Shown: positions 10,601 through 21,844, counted from the first letter of the stretch. The stretch: 64,000 nt of DNA from Thecaphora thlaspeos (GCA_900291925.1 UWYS01000005.1:434001-498000), one strand, 5' to 3'. Translations and numbers: made by a program. The notes: generated from the sequence alone by a model not told the origin.

Positions 10601-13600
10601 TGCAGAGCGATCCGGCGCTGCGGTCCGCCGCGAGCGAGGCCTACGGCAAGCTGGCGGCCGTGGCAGGGAGCCACGCTATGTCGAGTCAGGTCCAGTTCCT
10701 CGTCGACCAAGTCGTCAGTAATCGCGACCCTGACGCTCGCGCCGGCTGCGCTCTCGCTTTTGGTGCCATTTACAAGGAGGTCGGCGGCCTCTCGGCGGGC
10801 CCGCTGACCAAGACGGTCGTCAACGTGCTAATGTCACTCTCCAGCGACCCGCATCCGACCGTCCACTACAATGCTCTCGAGGCGCTGCAGCTAGTCGTCG
10901 ACGCGGCTAGCCTAAGCTATAGCCCCTACGTCGCCAGCACGCTCGGGATGCTGGTCAAGCTGTATATGCTCGACACTCACGAGCCCGAGGGCGGCAGCGC
11001 CGGCTCTGTCAACCTGCGTGCCGACCTGCCGGCACACCAGGCTATCTGCCGCGTCATCAACGCACTGATTGGCGTGCTGGGCCCCGATTTGCAGGAGTCG
11101 GCCAAGGTGCGCGGCCTCATCTTCTCGCTACTCAGAGAGTTTGCCGGCGAGTCGGACACTGGGGTCGTCGTAGAGGCCATCAAGGCGACGCAACACTTTG
11201 GCCTCTTCGCCGCCGAGGAGCTCGAGACAGCCGCCTGGACCGCGAGGCTCCGGACGCAGCTGCGGAGCCACACGCGGCCCCTAAAGCTGGCGGCAATCAA
11301 CGCGTTTTACCAGCTCGTCCAAAGGGAGGCGCTGGCGATGAGCCGACTCGGCGGCGACCAGCTGGTCGAGGAGTTCTTTGGCCAGCTTGACGAAGATCCG
11401 CGCATGGACGGGGTTCGCGAGGTGATCACGAGCTGGCTCGGACAGACGGCCGACCTAGCGCCGGGCGGCTGGATCGATCTCTGCCAGCGCATCATGTCGG
11501 TTGGCTCGTCGGCACGGGCTGCTGCTGCCGCTGCCGCAGTTGCTTCGACGTCGGCACATAAGCAGACGACCAACAGCCTCGCCACCGCGCTGCAAGATGA
11601 AGAGGCGGCCACCATCGACCTGGGCACCGACGAGTCGACGTCGTCGAAGCAGAATGCCAGAAGATGGAGGACTCAGCTGTTCGCGTTGCAGTGCCTGCAC
11701 GAAGTCTTCGTCGCCGTCAAGCGATCCGGAAGGCTGGAGCACTTTGAGGCGCCGGCAGAGGGCTCTGCGTCCAGCGGCCAACACCGAATGCTGATGAGCA
11801 GCCGGGTCTCGGACCTGATCAAGATGGCTTTCACAGCGAGCACCGCCGCCAACAGCGAGATCCGCCTCGAAGGGCTCGTCGTCCTCCGCGACGTCATCGA
11901 GAACTTCAAGCATACGCGGGACCCCGATTTCCGCGAGGCGCTGCTGTTGGAGCAGCACGAGGCGCCAATTGCCGCCGCGCTGACTCCGGCTTTCCTCTCC
12001 GACAGCACACCCGAGGTGCTGGCGGCGGCCGTCCAGCTCTGCGCCGTCTTCGTTGGCTCGGGCGTCGTTCGCCAGGTGGACCGGATGGGTCGGATCCTCA
12101 AGCAGCTCGTCTCGGCGCTCGACAACTGCATGGAGCCGACAATGGAGCGGCTCGGCGACGTCGAGGAGCTGTCGCCCAACGCCCAAGCGATGCTCAAAGT
12201 GGCTGTCTTCACCGCCTGGGCCGAGCTGCAGGTGGCCAGCGTCCAGCAGGACTACCTCGTGCAGGTCGTCAGGCCGCACATTGCCAAGATCACCCCCTTC
12301 TGGATCGCTTGCCTGCGCGAGTACGCCAAGATCCGCTCCAACCCCGATGGCGAAGGCCTCGGCGGTCCCGGAGCCGGTCCAGTCATCAATGCCAGCCTCG
12401 ACTCGCAGTATGCCGGCCTGGCGCGGGAGGTGATCACACCGTACTACGAGCGGTCGTGGTTCAAGGTTCTCAATGCAGTCGCCGTGCTTATGAACGCCAA
12501 CGACCCCTCGATCATGAGGGCGATGGACGGTCAGGCCACGATCGGCCCGGGCGTCGATGAGAGTAGGCCGCCGACGGCCTCTCGCAGCGGCAACGAGCCA
12601 GCGCTCTTCTTCTTTGTGCTGTATGGTCTGGCCTTCGAGGCGCTGTCGTCAACCGCGGCCGGTGAAGAAGGCTCGCAGGCGGCGGCGGTGATGCGGATCA
12701 CGCTCCAGGCCATGTCGAGTCTCAGCAAGCCGACCTACGCCGGATCGGCGCTGCTGCAGCCAGCCATTTTCGAGGAGCTGTGCAACTTGGCTTACCGCCT
12801 CGTAATGACCGAGCCGCCGTCGGTTCAGACGAGCGTGCTCGAGATGATCGGCGGTATGGCAGCCGGCTACGGCAAGCTGCTGCTGAGCGGCGACGACGAC
12901 AAGGCCGCCTCGTCCAAGTCTCTCCCCAAGCACTCGAAGCTGACCCACTGCCTCCGCGTCGTCATCTGCGTGCTGCAGAACGCCAAGGCGACGCGCGGTT
13001 CGCCCGACGAGAAAGCGACGTTGTTGCGCGTTGCCTACTCGGCCTTTATCGGCATCATCGGCATCTTCCCCGCCGCGCTGCAGGAGGACTTGTTTGCGGT
13101 GGGCTTTTACATGTACTCGGAGATGCTGCGCGACGAGACGAGCGAGGTCGACCTCGTCGGGCCAACCCTTTCGAGCCTCAAGGACCTCTGTGAACGCGCG
13201 GCGCGCGGCTCCAAGCCCGGCAGCGAGCTGCTTCAGCGCGCCTTGCACGGTTTCCTCTCGTCGGCACTGCAGAACGTCGACGAGATGCGCACGCGCGCCG
13301 GCAGGGTGGCCGAGAACAAGACGAAAAACAGCCTCCTGGCCGCTACGGTCGTTATGACGTCAATCCCTGTCACCATCAAGATCAGCCAGGCCATTGCCGA
13401 GCACGCCTGCTACCTGATCGTCCAGAAGATCCAGTTCGACGACGACGACGACGCCGATGGCGATGGCGACAACGATGCGGCTCATGAACGGCAGAAGGCC
13501 GGTGGCGGTGCACCGCCGGTGGACGTGGCGATGACGGCGGTGCAGTGCGCCCGCAGCCTGATCTTGGCGTCGTCGAGGGGCAACGCGGCGCTGCAGTTCT

Positions 13601-14212
13601 GCGTCGGCCAGCTTATGCCTGGCGTAATCGAGTTTGTCGTCACCGACGGACCCAAAGCGGCTGCGTCGGCAGTGACTTCGAGCAGGAAGTCATCGTCAAC
13701 CAACGGTGCTTCGGCCGCCCGCTCGCCCAGGCTCGTCGCCGTCGAGGAGATCGTCAAGGTGTTTGTGGGCATGCTCAACACGCTGCCCGTCGAGCATCGT
13801 GAGTCGTCCCCAGTTGCGATTGGTTGACATCACTGCAAGACCGCTGACCCGTCTTTTCTTTTCTTTCGCCCGCTCTGCTCGACACGACTCAACAACAGGT
13901 TCGAAAGCGCTTGGCGTCATCCTTCCGACCCTGCTCGTCCTTGTCGAGCCCACCTCCACCACCACCACCACCTCCTTCTCGACAGGACCGCTCCATACTT
14001 TCACCATCAACCAACTCATCACGATCGCCGCACAACACCAGGCCCATTTTAAGGAAGCTACGGCAGCGTTGGAGGCGGATCGGAGGGCGTTGCTGGAAAG
14101 CTCGATCCGCGCACACCTCTCCGGTGGACAGGCGCGGGGTGGTGTCACCGCCTCGACGACGGCTCGGACGGGCGGAGCAGCTAGTATCGCGCTTAAAAGC
14201 TTCGGTGCTTGA
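7639..14212 (+). CDS. LAA1: HEAT-repeat protein of the HEATR5/Laa1 family (two exons)
   Basis: Exons are 7639-13798 and 13899-14212. The 100-base intron (GTGAGT donor, CTGAC branch, CAACAG acceptor) joins a phase-1 C to GT, so the frame reads on as SKALGVILPTLLVL. The product is about 2157 residues, close to the size of yeast Laa1 and human HEATR5. Helical repeats run almost end to end: for example ALFIVGEVFGSLGHQVMSLF near residue 155, and RYHALLALNKALIVGGKS soon after. Low-complexity loops occur near residue 307 (Lys run then Asp run) and near 1933 (Asp/Gly). Family members bind the AP-1 clathrin adaptor and act in trans-Golgi/endosome traffic; that role is taken from the family. The ATG at 7639 is favoured over the upstream frame, which is Pro/His/Thr-rich leader. 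Confidence 0.85.
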
Positions 14213-14296
14213 TGGATTCAAGGGGGATCTGACTATGATGCAGGCGAATCTTGTAGCAGCATTGTTATATAGAGAGAGAGAAAACGACAACTTTCG

Positions 14297-15956
14297 CTAT
14301 ACCGTGGTGTGTGTGTCCGTCTGCTCCTGTGCCGGCAATGGTGGCTCGACCACGTTGACGTTTGACTCGACCTGCGCAGCAGCAGATTCCTCGGCGGTCG
14401 CGGGTGCAGAGACGGCTTGAAGACGAAGCGACCCCGCCACACGACCCTGTCCCTTTGTATGCTCATCAGTCTGCTTCATCTGTGCCTCTACCCTCTTTGC
14501 GATAGCCGCCTCAGCTACGCTCTGTACGTTTAGTTTCTTGTACCGCTCGTACTCTTCCACGACACCGATTGCACAGACGTTCTGTTCGACCGATACAATG
14601 AGAGCTCTGTCAGCTGGTTGGAACAGGACGAAAGGAAAGGGACCGGGGAACGAACGGACCTTGTGAACTTCAACGATGATCCAGGCGTCTGGTTTCTTGA
14701 GGTCGGCATAGTGGCCTCCTTGGCGCGGAATGGCGGACGCGACGATCTGAATGAGACTGTCGCGTGTGAGGGTATTGTGTGAACGGATGCGTGGGTCGAT
14801 CTTGAACTGAAAGGCGGAAGATAGTCAAGATCAAGATGGATGTCCTGTCAGTGTACGATGAAACAGAGGCAAAGTACGGGTGGTGCCGCGACGAGAGACG
14901 TACGGATCTAGCCGGTCCATCGACGGGGAAGAAGGTAGGGATCACTCGTTCGGCCAGCGCGGCGACTTGATCTGGGTGCGCGGAACAGGTATCGGTCACG
15001 GGCGAGAGACGTTGGACAAAGCTGCGGCGTCAAGAGGGTGGCGAAACGTGCGATGTCAGAGTGCGTTTGGACGATGCACGAGAGTGTGAGGGGGACGGGA
15101 CCGGTACTCACCGACTTCGAGGTTCGCCCGTGCTCTCAACCTCTTCCAGGATAGCATACACCATCTTGAAGGGATCGATCGGGCGTGCGCAGCTGACGAA
15201 GATCACTGTATGTTGCAGCATAGCGTCCAAAAGCAAAAGCAAGCGTACCTCGGGATCAGTCAAAGAACATCATGACGAAGGGGGAACGGAGGGTGTGATA
15301 AATTCACGGCACTCTGTGTCCGTCTCGATCTTCTTGAAGCGCTGGGTAGGCGTTGCGTCGCCCTTTGCCTTTCCATCATCTTCCGTTCTTGCCTTCTTGT
15401 TATGCTTGGGTGCCGACGAAGATCCTCCGCGTAGCTCGGCCAGTTCGGCCTGAATTTGCGCCTCGATATCGTCAATTGACGCCTTCTCTTCCTCCGCCAT
15501 CTCTTTCTTCGTGTTCATCTCCTCTTCCTCCTGTTTCGGCTTCAGCTCCTCTTCCTCTTCCACATTCGCGGCGGAGGGTGCAGGTCCATTCCTCATAGCA
15601 TCCATCAGATCCTCCTCATTCGCCGCTTGTCCTTGCTCCTCCTTCTTCTTCTTCTCCTCCCTCTTCAAAGGCGGCAACAGCTTCACGTCCTTGTAGATCC
15701 TGTCTGCCACCTCGTTTAGGTGATCGATGAACTGCAGAGCGGCTTTACGCTCTTTCCCCTGAACGCAGGTGACGAATATCCCAGGACCTGAGATGAGTTT
15801 CGAAGGAAGACGGTAGGGTTGGTTGTAGTTTGTTCGTTTACCGGCGCCACCGTTGTTGCCGGCGTTTGGGTTGGAGGTCGAGGGTGCGCCGGAACGAGCA
15901 TCGCGATCGGCAAAAGAGAGGCCGGGTCCGGAACGTTTGCGCTTGTTCGAAGGCAT
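14297..15956 (-). CDS. TAN1: THUMP-domain tRNA acetylation adaptor Tan1 (five exons)
   Basis: Tan1/THUMPD1 guides the Kre33/NAT10 acetyltransferase to make N4-acetylcytidine at position 12 of tRNA-Ser and tRNA-Leu. Exons read on the minus strand are 15956-15308, 15205-15112, 15021-14904, 14806-14660 and a fifth ending at 14297. Motifs in order: KRKR-rich start, GIFVTCVQGKERKA (N-terminal family motif), a long Glu/Lys linker, then the THUMP domain with ECLIFVSCARPIDP, RFVQRLSPVTDTC, AERVIPTFFPVDGPARS, FKIDPRIRSHNTLTRD and KKPDAWIIVEVHK, then NVCAIGVVEEY. The last junction is uncertain. With donor GTCCGT at 14659, only the acceptor before 14605 keeps frame, giving 438 residues with about eight extra between VHK and NVC. 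The better-looking acceptor before 14582 shifts frame by one. Confidence 0.85.
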
Positions 15957-16667
15957 CGTCGTGTAGGTGGTGGCGTGTGGTGAAAGGACGAAGAGGGAAA
16001 AGCACGGTTGGTGAGTGAGGTGAAGAAGGAGCAACGGTGGGTCGTCGGCGGTTCGCTCTTCTTCGCTTCCCTCCGAAAAATTGGCCGAGCATCGCTTCGG
16101 AACTCGGCCTTGCCATCGGCGTTGAGGCAGCGAGGCTTTGTGGACACATCGCCACACCACAGAGGATACGACAAATGCATCGTCTGGCATTCTTGATCCG
16201 CAGCGAGAAAGAGCAGTCTTAGCAATACAGCAGGGAACGGGAACAGGAGCAAATAAAAACCGGGCAGCCGCAGCTGCAGCGACGGTCAGGGAGAAATATG
16301 AGCACAGCGAGACAGGTATAAGCGGGTAAAAAGGATACAGCGTGGGAACCAGGTGAACAGAGGGAGCGTCGAGATACAGTAACAGGATACAGAGTGAGAG
16401 TGCCCACGACGCGAGAAGATGCGAAGAGGCTAGTCAGCGGGAGGCAGGAAAGGACAGTGGTGCCGAGGGGCCGCCCCAAGCTCGGCTGGGCAGGAGAAAA
16501 GGCGCGGCGGGGCAGGTCGAGGCAATGGAAAGAGAGTGTGTCGTGCATGCTTGCTTTGCGTATCTTGAGGAAGCAGCAGATGGATCCCGCCATCTTAATA
16601 ACGAGGAAAAGGGAGAACGGGTCAAGGACCGAGGGAAAAGAGCCTATGAGATAGAGAGGGAGATGGA
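15957..16667. other. Intergenic region, TAN1 promoter and 3' UTR of the next gene
   Basis: About 710 bases between the TAN1 start and the stop of the upstream minus-strand gene. Long antisense frames here shadow the neighbour's 3' end and show no family motif. No further feature is seen. Confidence 0.45.
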
Positions 16668-19600
16668 TCAGAGAGCGAAGCCGACGCTCCACTCGTCCTC
16701 CTCGGCCGCCTCGACCTGGCCGTGCTGGCATGCGACCCCGTGAAAGGCGGAAAGCTCGGTCGTGCCGAAGTCGAGTCCGAGCCCCATGCCTCCCGCGGCG
16801 GTGGGGACGTTTCCAGCGATGCCACCGGAAGCCTTGCCGGCCGTTGTCTGTCCAAACGGCGTGCGCGGCGGCGTGAGCGACGCTTGAACCGCGGAGGCCG
16901 AGAACGAGAGCGGCGAAGTCGAGGTGTAGTGGGCCGAGCTCATTGCGTCGTAGGCCTCCGACGTGATAGATCGACGCCACTGAGAGATGTTGCGCGCCTG
17001 TGACTTGGGCGGCTTAGGGGGCGAGGCCTTCTTCTTTTGCTGCTTGTTGGACATGTCGATGGCGGCAGACGAAGGTGTGAGGATGCAGCTGAGGCGGCCC
17101 AGCCCGAGCTCCTGCGCCAGGTCGCTCAGGTCCATGTCGAGGTCGAGCCGCTTGCTTTCGCCGCCACCAGCCTGCTGAAGGTTGGAGGCGCATGTCTGCG
17201 AGCTGCTGCTCATCTGGCGGCACGATGTGAGCGTAGGCGTCTCGCAGTCGTCGGACTCGTCGCAGGGTGACTTGCGGCCGGTCTGCGGGAGGAACAGCGT
17301 GCGGAGCTGCACCTGCGATGACGGCGCGCCGCTAGCAATGCCCTCGGTTTCGGACTCTGCCTCGTCATCGGCGGTCCCGGCGCTCAACAACGACTGCATC
17401 GAGCCCGTGCTGCTGATGACGATCTCGGGGAGGCTGGACACGTTGGAGCCCGCACTCTTGACGACCGTGATGGCGGCAAAGTTGCGTTCGAGGCCTTGGG
17501 AATGGAGGCTCGACATCGAGCTGAACGAGCCACCGCTGACGAGCGACGAACTAGACAGGCTGTCCGAGAAGCCAAACGCGCCCGAGGTGCTGCTGCCACT
17601 GCTGCTGACGTCGCTCGACATGCTGTACGTCCTCTCGCGACGGGTCGAGATAAGACCCGTGACATACTCCATCTCGTCCGTCTCGTCCTTGTCGAAGGCG
17701 CTGGCGGCGGTGGCGCTGGATGCGCTGTCAATGCCTCCATATGCACAAGAGAAGCGTCCTTCTTCGTAGACGCTTCGGGGCGAGCAGAGACTGTTGGGGC
17801 TGCCGGCCCTGACGAACACAGGCGCGGCGGGCGCAAGCGCCGCCTCGACGATGGGCGGGATGACCGAAGCAGCGGTGACGGATTCGACGGCCTTGGTGAT
17901 GCGCCTGTCGGCCTCTTCGGCGGCCGCAGAGGCGCTGATGCCATCTGCCTCCGGTTCCGGCGTCGGTGGCATAATGTTGACGACAGGCAGCGGGAGCACC
18001 ATTCGCGGGCTGCGCGGCATGAGCGACGGGCTCGCTACCGCGACGGCTCGTGCTCGCTGGTTGCTGAGGTTGACTCGCCTCGCTTGGTGAGTCTCGTCGC
18101 CAGACACTTCGGCGGTGGCAGCGGCAGAAGTGGAGTTCGCGGCGGTGTTGGCGATCGAAGGCTGGGCCTGCCTCGCGGGGCTGGCGAGCGTACGCCTCGG
18201 CGGTCGGACCGTGGGAGATGCCGAAGTGGGCTTCGACCCCGCCGCTACTGGGCGCACGCTTTGCTGACGCCTTTGCGCCGGTGCCTGCTGGAAGGAGCAG
18301 GGGAAGAAGGGCATCTCGACCATCGGTACGTCGTCCGTCTCCGCCTCCGGGATCGCGGTCGAGGCGAAGCCAAAGTGGGCCAGCAACGGCGGCGCACGGG
18401 TTTCGACGCTGCGGCTCCGGCGACGGTTGGTGCGCACGCCGAGGGAGGCTTCGCTCGTGCTGTGCGAAGGTAGCGTCGGCTCCTCGCGGCCGTGATTCTC
18501 GATCAGCAGGCCCTCGATCACATGCTTGGCGATCGACGTACGCTTAGCGTAGCCACCGCCACCGCCGGCATGGCGTCCGGCAGCTGGAGGCCTTCGAGTG
18601 CCATGGTTTGTAGTGGGGAGTGGTGGTGCGCGCGACATGAGCTCGCGTCGCACCTCAACCTCACTCTTGAGGATGATGGTGAACTTGCGGTCGCGTCCGG
18701 GCACGCCACGCCCAACGCTCGAGACGTTGCGACCGGCGGTGTTGCCTCGCGACGGCAAAGAGGGAGATCGAGCCTCTTGCTCGGGGCTGCAGAGCCCCCA
18801 TCGGTGAAAGAGGTCTGGCATCATGGGCGAAGAGTTGGACAAGTTGACAGAGAGCGGCGGCAGAGCGGGTATGGGCTGCTCGCGGGCGAAGCGAGACGGC
18901 TCCCTGCCACCGTAGGCCGACTTTTTCTCGACGGTGGCAGCGGCCCGGACTTCGCGAAGAGGAAGACAAGAAGGGGTGCCGTTGCCGTCTTGCAGCGATC
19001 CGTACGCGCCGTAGGCTTCGATCGGGAGGCCTGCCTCGTGATACTCGGGGCTGCAGGGCAGCGAGAAGCTTTGGTCGTCCTCGGAGAAGCTTCGCGTCTG
19101 GATCAAGGGGGCGTGATGCTGGAGGTCGAACATCGTGGTCGTCGGGGGAGCGCTCTGCGGCATGCCGTGTTCAAACAGGTCGGACGCAGACCGGCAGTCA
19201 ACCGGCGAGGGGTAGACGTGCTGCTTGTCCTTCTTCTTCCAGGTGAAGAACCTCACCAGCGAGGTGCCGTTCCCTTTTGCGCTCTTGGCAGACTTGCCCG
19301 TTCGTGTCGGCAATTCGATGTCTAGCCTCGTCGGCCTCCCTCGTGGCGGCGTGCTGCCAATGACGGTGGCGGTCATGGAGTTTATGTTGCTGGTCGACCC
19401 GAGCTTGGCGCCCCTGTCGCGATCATCCTCGAACACTGAGTTCTCCGAATTGCTCCGGTCCATCCTGCCGTCGTACGAGACCGCCGATACGCTCAGCTCG
19501 TCCATTGACGTGGTAAAGGCCTCGAGTTCGGGCGTGGGGCTGCCCATGTCGTCGTGCGCTTTCGCGGCCGCATACCGTCTGCCGGCGGAGGAGTTCGACG

Positions 19601-19868
19601 AAGATGGCACAAAGCGTTCCTCGTCGAACTCGTCGTAGGCGCCGCTGGGCTCCTCGTGCCACTCGAGGCCCACATCGATGCCCATGGCATGACGGGGGTC
19701 AAGCATGACCAGGCTAGCCTTGGAGACGGCGTTGACCTTGATCGACTTCCTTGCGTACGAGTCCGTCGAGGCCGACTTGGTGGGCTTGCTGGGTCGCGAC
19801 TTTGCGCCTCGCACGGGTGAGCTGCGCAGGTCGTCGTAACCTGCTGCGGGGTATCGTTGGGCGAGCAT
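16668..19868 (-). CDS. Large Ser-rich protein, unknown function (orphan 1)
   Basis: Uninterrupted frame of 1066 residues from the ATG at 19868. I do not recognise a domain. It is dominated by Ser, Ala, Pro and Arg, with short conserved-looking islands: ASLVMLDPRHAMGIDVGLEW near the N-terminus, SLVRFFTWKKKDKQ about residue 200, MMPDLFHRWGLCSPEQEARS, FTIILKSEVEVRRELMSR, NFAAITVVKSAGSNVSSLPE and a C-terminal LDFGTTELSAFHGVACQHGQ. No signal peptide or membrane segment is seen. Its many S/T-P and RSxS-type sites suggest a phosphoregulated cytoplasmic scaffold, which is inference. The frame upstream of the ATG includes a TG dinucleotide run translated as HTHT and is taken as leader. Confidence 0.75.
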   Translation of the reverse strand: MLAQRYPAAGYDDLRSSPVRGAKSRPSKPTKSASTDSYARKSIKVNAVSKASLVMLDPRHAMGIDVGLEWHEEPSGAYDEFDEERFVPSSSNSSAGRRYAAAKAHDDMGSPTPELEAFTTSMDELSVSAVSYDGRMDRSNSENSVFEDDRDRGAKLGSTSNINSMTATVIGSTPPRGRPTRLDIELPTRTGKSAKSAKGNGTSLVRFFTWKKKDKQHVYPSPVDCRSASDLFEHGMPQSAPPTTTMFDLQHHAPLIQTRSFSEDDQSFSLPCSPEYHEAGLPIEAYGAYGSLQDGNGTPSCLPLREVRAAATVEKKSAYGGREPSRFAREQPIPALPPLSVNLSNSSPMMPDLFHRWGLCSPEQEARSPSLPSRGNTAGRNVSSVGRGVPGRDRKFTIILKSEVEVRRELMSRAPPLPTTNHGTRRPPAAGRHAGGGGGYAKRTSIAKHVIEGLLIENHGREEPTLPSHSTSEASLGVRTNRRRSRSVETRAPPLLAHFGFASTAIPEAETDDVPMVEMPFFPCSFQQAPAQRRQQSVRPVAAGSKPTSASPTVRPPRRTLASPARQAQPSIANTAANSTSAAATAEVSGDETHQARRVNLSNQRARAVAVASPSLMPRSPRMVLPLPVVNIMPPTPEPEADGISASAAAEEADRRITKAVESVTAASVIPPIVEAALAPAAPVFVRAGSPNSLCSPRSVYEEGRFSCAYGGIDSASSATAASAFDKDETDEMEYVTGLISTRRERTYSMSSDVSSSGSSTSGAFGFSDSLSSSSLVSGGSFSSMSSLHSQGLERNFAAITVVKSAGSNVSSLPEIVISSTGSMQSLLSAGTADDEAESETEGIASGAPSSQVQLRTLFLPQTGRKSPCDESDDCETPTLTSCRQMSSSSQTCASNLQQAGGGESKRLDLDMDLSDLAQELGLGRLSCILTPSSAAIDMSNKQQKKKASPPKPPKSQARNISQWRRSITSEAYDAMSSAHYTSTSPLSFSASAVQASLTPPRTPFGQTTAGKASGGIAGNVPTAAGGMGLGLDFGTTELSAFHGVACQHGQVEAAEEDEWSVGFAL

Positions 19869-19920
19869 GGTCGATGCACTGGGGTGCAGGGCTGGTCGGC
19901 GGGTGTCAGCTTCGTGTACC

Positions 19921-19948
19921 GGTGTGTGTGTGTGTGTGTGTGTGTGGC
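19921..19948 (+). repeat. (TG)n microsatellite in leader of orphan 1
   Basis: About 13 consecutive GT/TG units about 55-80 bases upstream of the minus-strand start codon at 19868. On the transcript it reads as a CA repeat in the 5' leader. Confidence 0.85.
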
Positions 19949-20957
19949 TGTGTCGCAGCTCTTCGGCGAGCTCGCAGAGAAAGATGCCCAGCTGGGTTGC
20001 GGCAGGAGTGTTAGTTGCTGCCAAAGAAACGTCTGTGCGGAAGGGGGCCGGGAATGGTCGAGGGCGGTGGCGGAGACGAATGGGAAGAAGGACGGAAACG
20101 GAGCGGGGATGATGGGGAGGGAGAGATGGAGATGGTGGAGCAAAGAGACAGCAAGAACAAAGACGGGGTAGGGGAAAGAGGAAAGGGAGGGCGGAGAGGA
20201 GGGCGAGATCAGGAGACACCGAAGACCGGGAGAGGATAAGGCGATTATCGTCTCGAAGCAGGTCTTGCGGATCGCGCAAAGGCTGCTACGGTGGCCAGAC
20301 AAGCACTTGCCGCTCCGTTCCGATGTGGGAATCGCCCCAAGCTGGAAGCAGCTGAGCCAACGGCAGAGGATCACGACGTGCCCGCGGCGCCACGTTCAAG
20401 TGCAGAGCGCGAATTTCCCGAATGAGCGAGCAAGAATGGAAGCGGAGGCACGAGGCGCCGGTTGAGGCAGGCGCGCGATGATAGGATAAGGTTGGCGCTA
20501 GCCGTCGTTAGCGCGATCTGGTCATTGCGCTGCAAGGGGTCGGTCTCGACGATACGCTGCGCGTCGCGGGAAGGCGCGTCGAGACGTGTCGGCGGTGTGG
20601 ACGCGCGACCGCAGATCAAGCAACTCCTTCCAGGACCGACACGCGAGCGCCTTTACTACGTGTGTACATATGTCACCGTACGGTGAGGCTCGGCATCCGG
20701 GAGACAAGGCGAGGTGTCAGACCAAGAAACACGCAAAAGGGTCCAGCTGGGCCGCCAAGCAACCGTCAAGAAGCAGGCAAGCAGCTAACGCCGAGACCCT
20801 CAATCTTTCTCGACATCTCCGCTGGCCTCACCTTCCTCTGCCAAGCACCGGGGAGGGGCTTTTTGGCGCCGGCAAAGCACGAGCCGATGCGATGGCGGCA
20901 AGCTCGTCGGTCTGCTCCGACTACACCTCCTCCTGTAGCGACGTCCTGCGGGTGCGG

Positions 20958-20985
<28 letters not shown>
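20958..20985 (+). repeat. (CT)n microsatellite
   Basis: About 14 uninterrupted CT units in the intergenic region between orphan 1 and CWH43. Confidence 0.85.
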
Positions 20986-20989
<4 letters not shown>

Positions 20990-21248
20990 GGTTCCGCTGG
21001 GCCAGTTCGGAGCCGTCGCCGAGATCAGAGGTGGCTTCATCTGCGGTCGGATCGCCAGCAGCGGAAGGCTGTGTCAGTGTTGGTGGGCGTAGTCGGTGCG
21101 TCGTGTGGGAAGAAAGGCGGACGGCTGAGCCGAGGAAAAAAGCCATCCCGGAGATCGGCCGTCACAGACAGGGGCGCCAAGAGGAGGAGAGCATATTGTA
21201 CTGTAGTTGCGGGCAGGAACCAGGAGGACCTGAGCTCGGGAGGGGCTC

Positions 21249-21276
21249 CCGGCACGCCGGTTCTCCGGCGTGCCGG
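21249..21276. repeat. Perfect 12-base inverted repeat with 4-base loop
   Basis: CCGGCACGCCGG, loop TTCT, then CCGGCGTGCCGG. The arms are exactly complementary, so the DNA can form a cruciform and any transcript a very stable hairpin. It lies about 570 bases upstream of the CWH43 start codon. Confidence 0.85.
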
Positions 21277-21520
21277 TCGAGCGCAGAACGAGCGACAAGC
21301 ACAAGGCAGGGCAGGGTGGGAAAAGACAAGGGAAAAAGGTGCCCTGGCGGGCGACGACGTCAAAGGAGAGGGAGGGGAAGAGGCAGGAGGAGAGGAGCCG
21401 CGCGGCGGCGAGGCAAGGCCAGGTGCAACTGCTAATCACCCCAGACGCGCACGCCCTGCGTACGTGCACCAGCCACGCGCGGAGAGCCCAGTCCACGCTC
21501 GCGACTCGGCCCGGCCCGGC

Positions 21521-21550
21521 TGGGCTGGGCTGGGCTGGGCTGGGCTGGGC
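21521..21550 (+). repeat. Six tandem TGGGC units
   Basis: Exact five-base repeat with six evenly spaced GGG runs, so the plus strand has G-quadruplex potential. It sits about 300 bases upstream of the CWH43 start codon. Confidence 0.8.
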
Positions 21551-21844
21551 TGGTCTGCACGCTGGCCGCTGTGGGACCTCCTCTCTCTCTTGCGGGGACA
21601 GGCGCAGACAGGGTCAGCTGCCCGCTCTGCCGGCTCCTGCTTCAGCGGCTCGCAGGGTCCGGACCGTTCTTCTCGTCCACCTCGTTTTCCCTTCCTCCTC
21701 CAAAGCCAACTACTATAAACGCTGGACCTCCTCCTCATCGCGCCCGGCCGCTCTCTCTCCCTATAGAGACCTGGCTTCCCGTCGCGTCGGCTGCTCCTAC
21801 ACTCGCCCTGCTACACCTCGCTTCCTCATCGACCCTTGCCAGCG

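Larger units (their letters stand above)
19869..21844. other. Long divergent intergenic region (orphan 1 / CWH43)
   Basis: Nearly 2 kb without a convincing gene. It holds a (TG)n run at about 19921-19948, a (TC)n run at about 20958-20985, a perfect 12-base inverted repeat at 21249-21276 and six TGGGC units at 21521-21550. Translations of the open frames are low-complexity and lack splice-linked motifs. It presumably carries both promoters and leaders. Confidence 0.5.

Noticed and set aside
9117..12279. Several antisense frames inside LAA1, the longest 274 codons
   Set aside because: GC-rich coding sequence creates them by codon bias; the HEAT-repeat frame explains the region.
16219..16980. 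Long minus-strand frame overlapping the 3' end of orphan 1
   Set aside because: It is in another frame of the same strand as orphan 1, has no family motif, and its N-terminal half is simply the orphan's coding sequence read out of frame.
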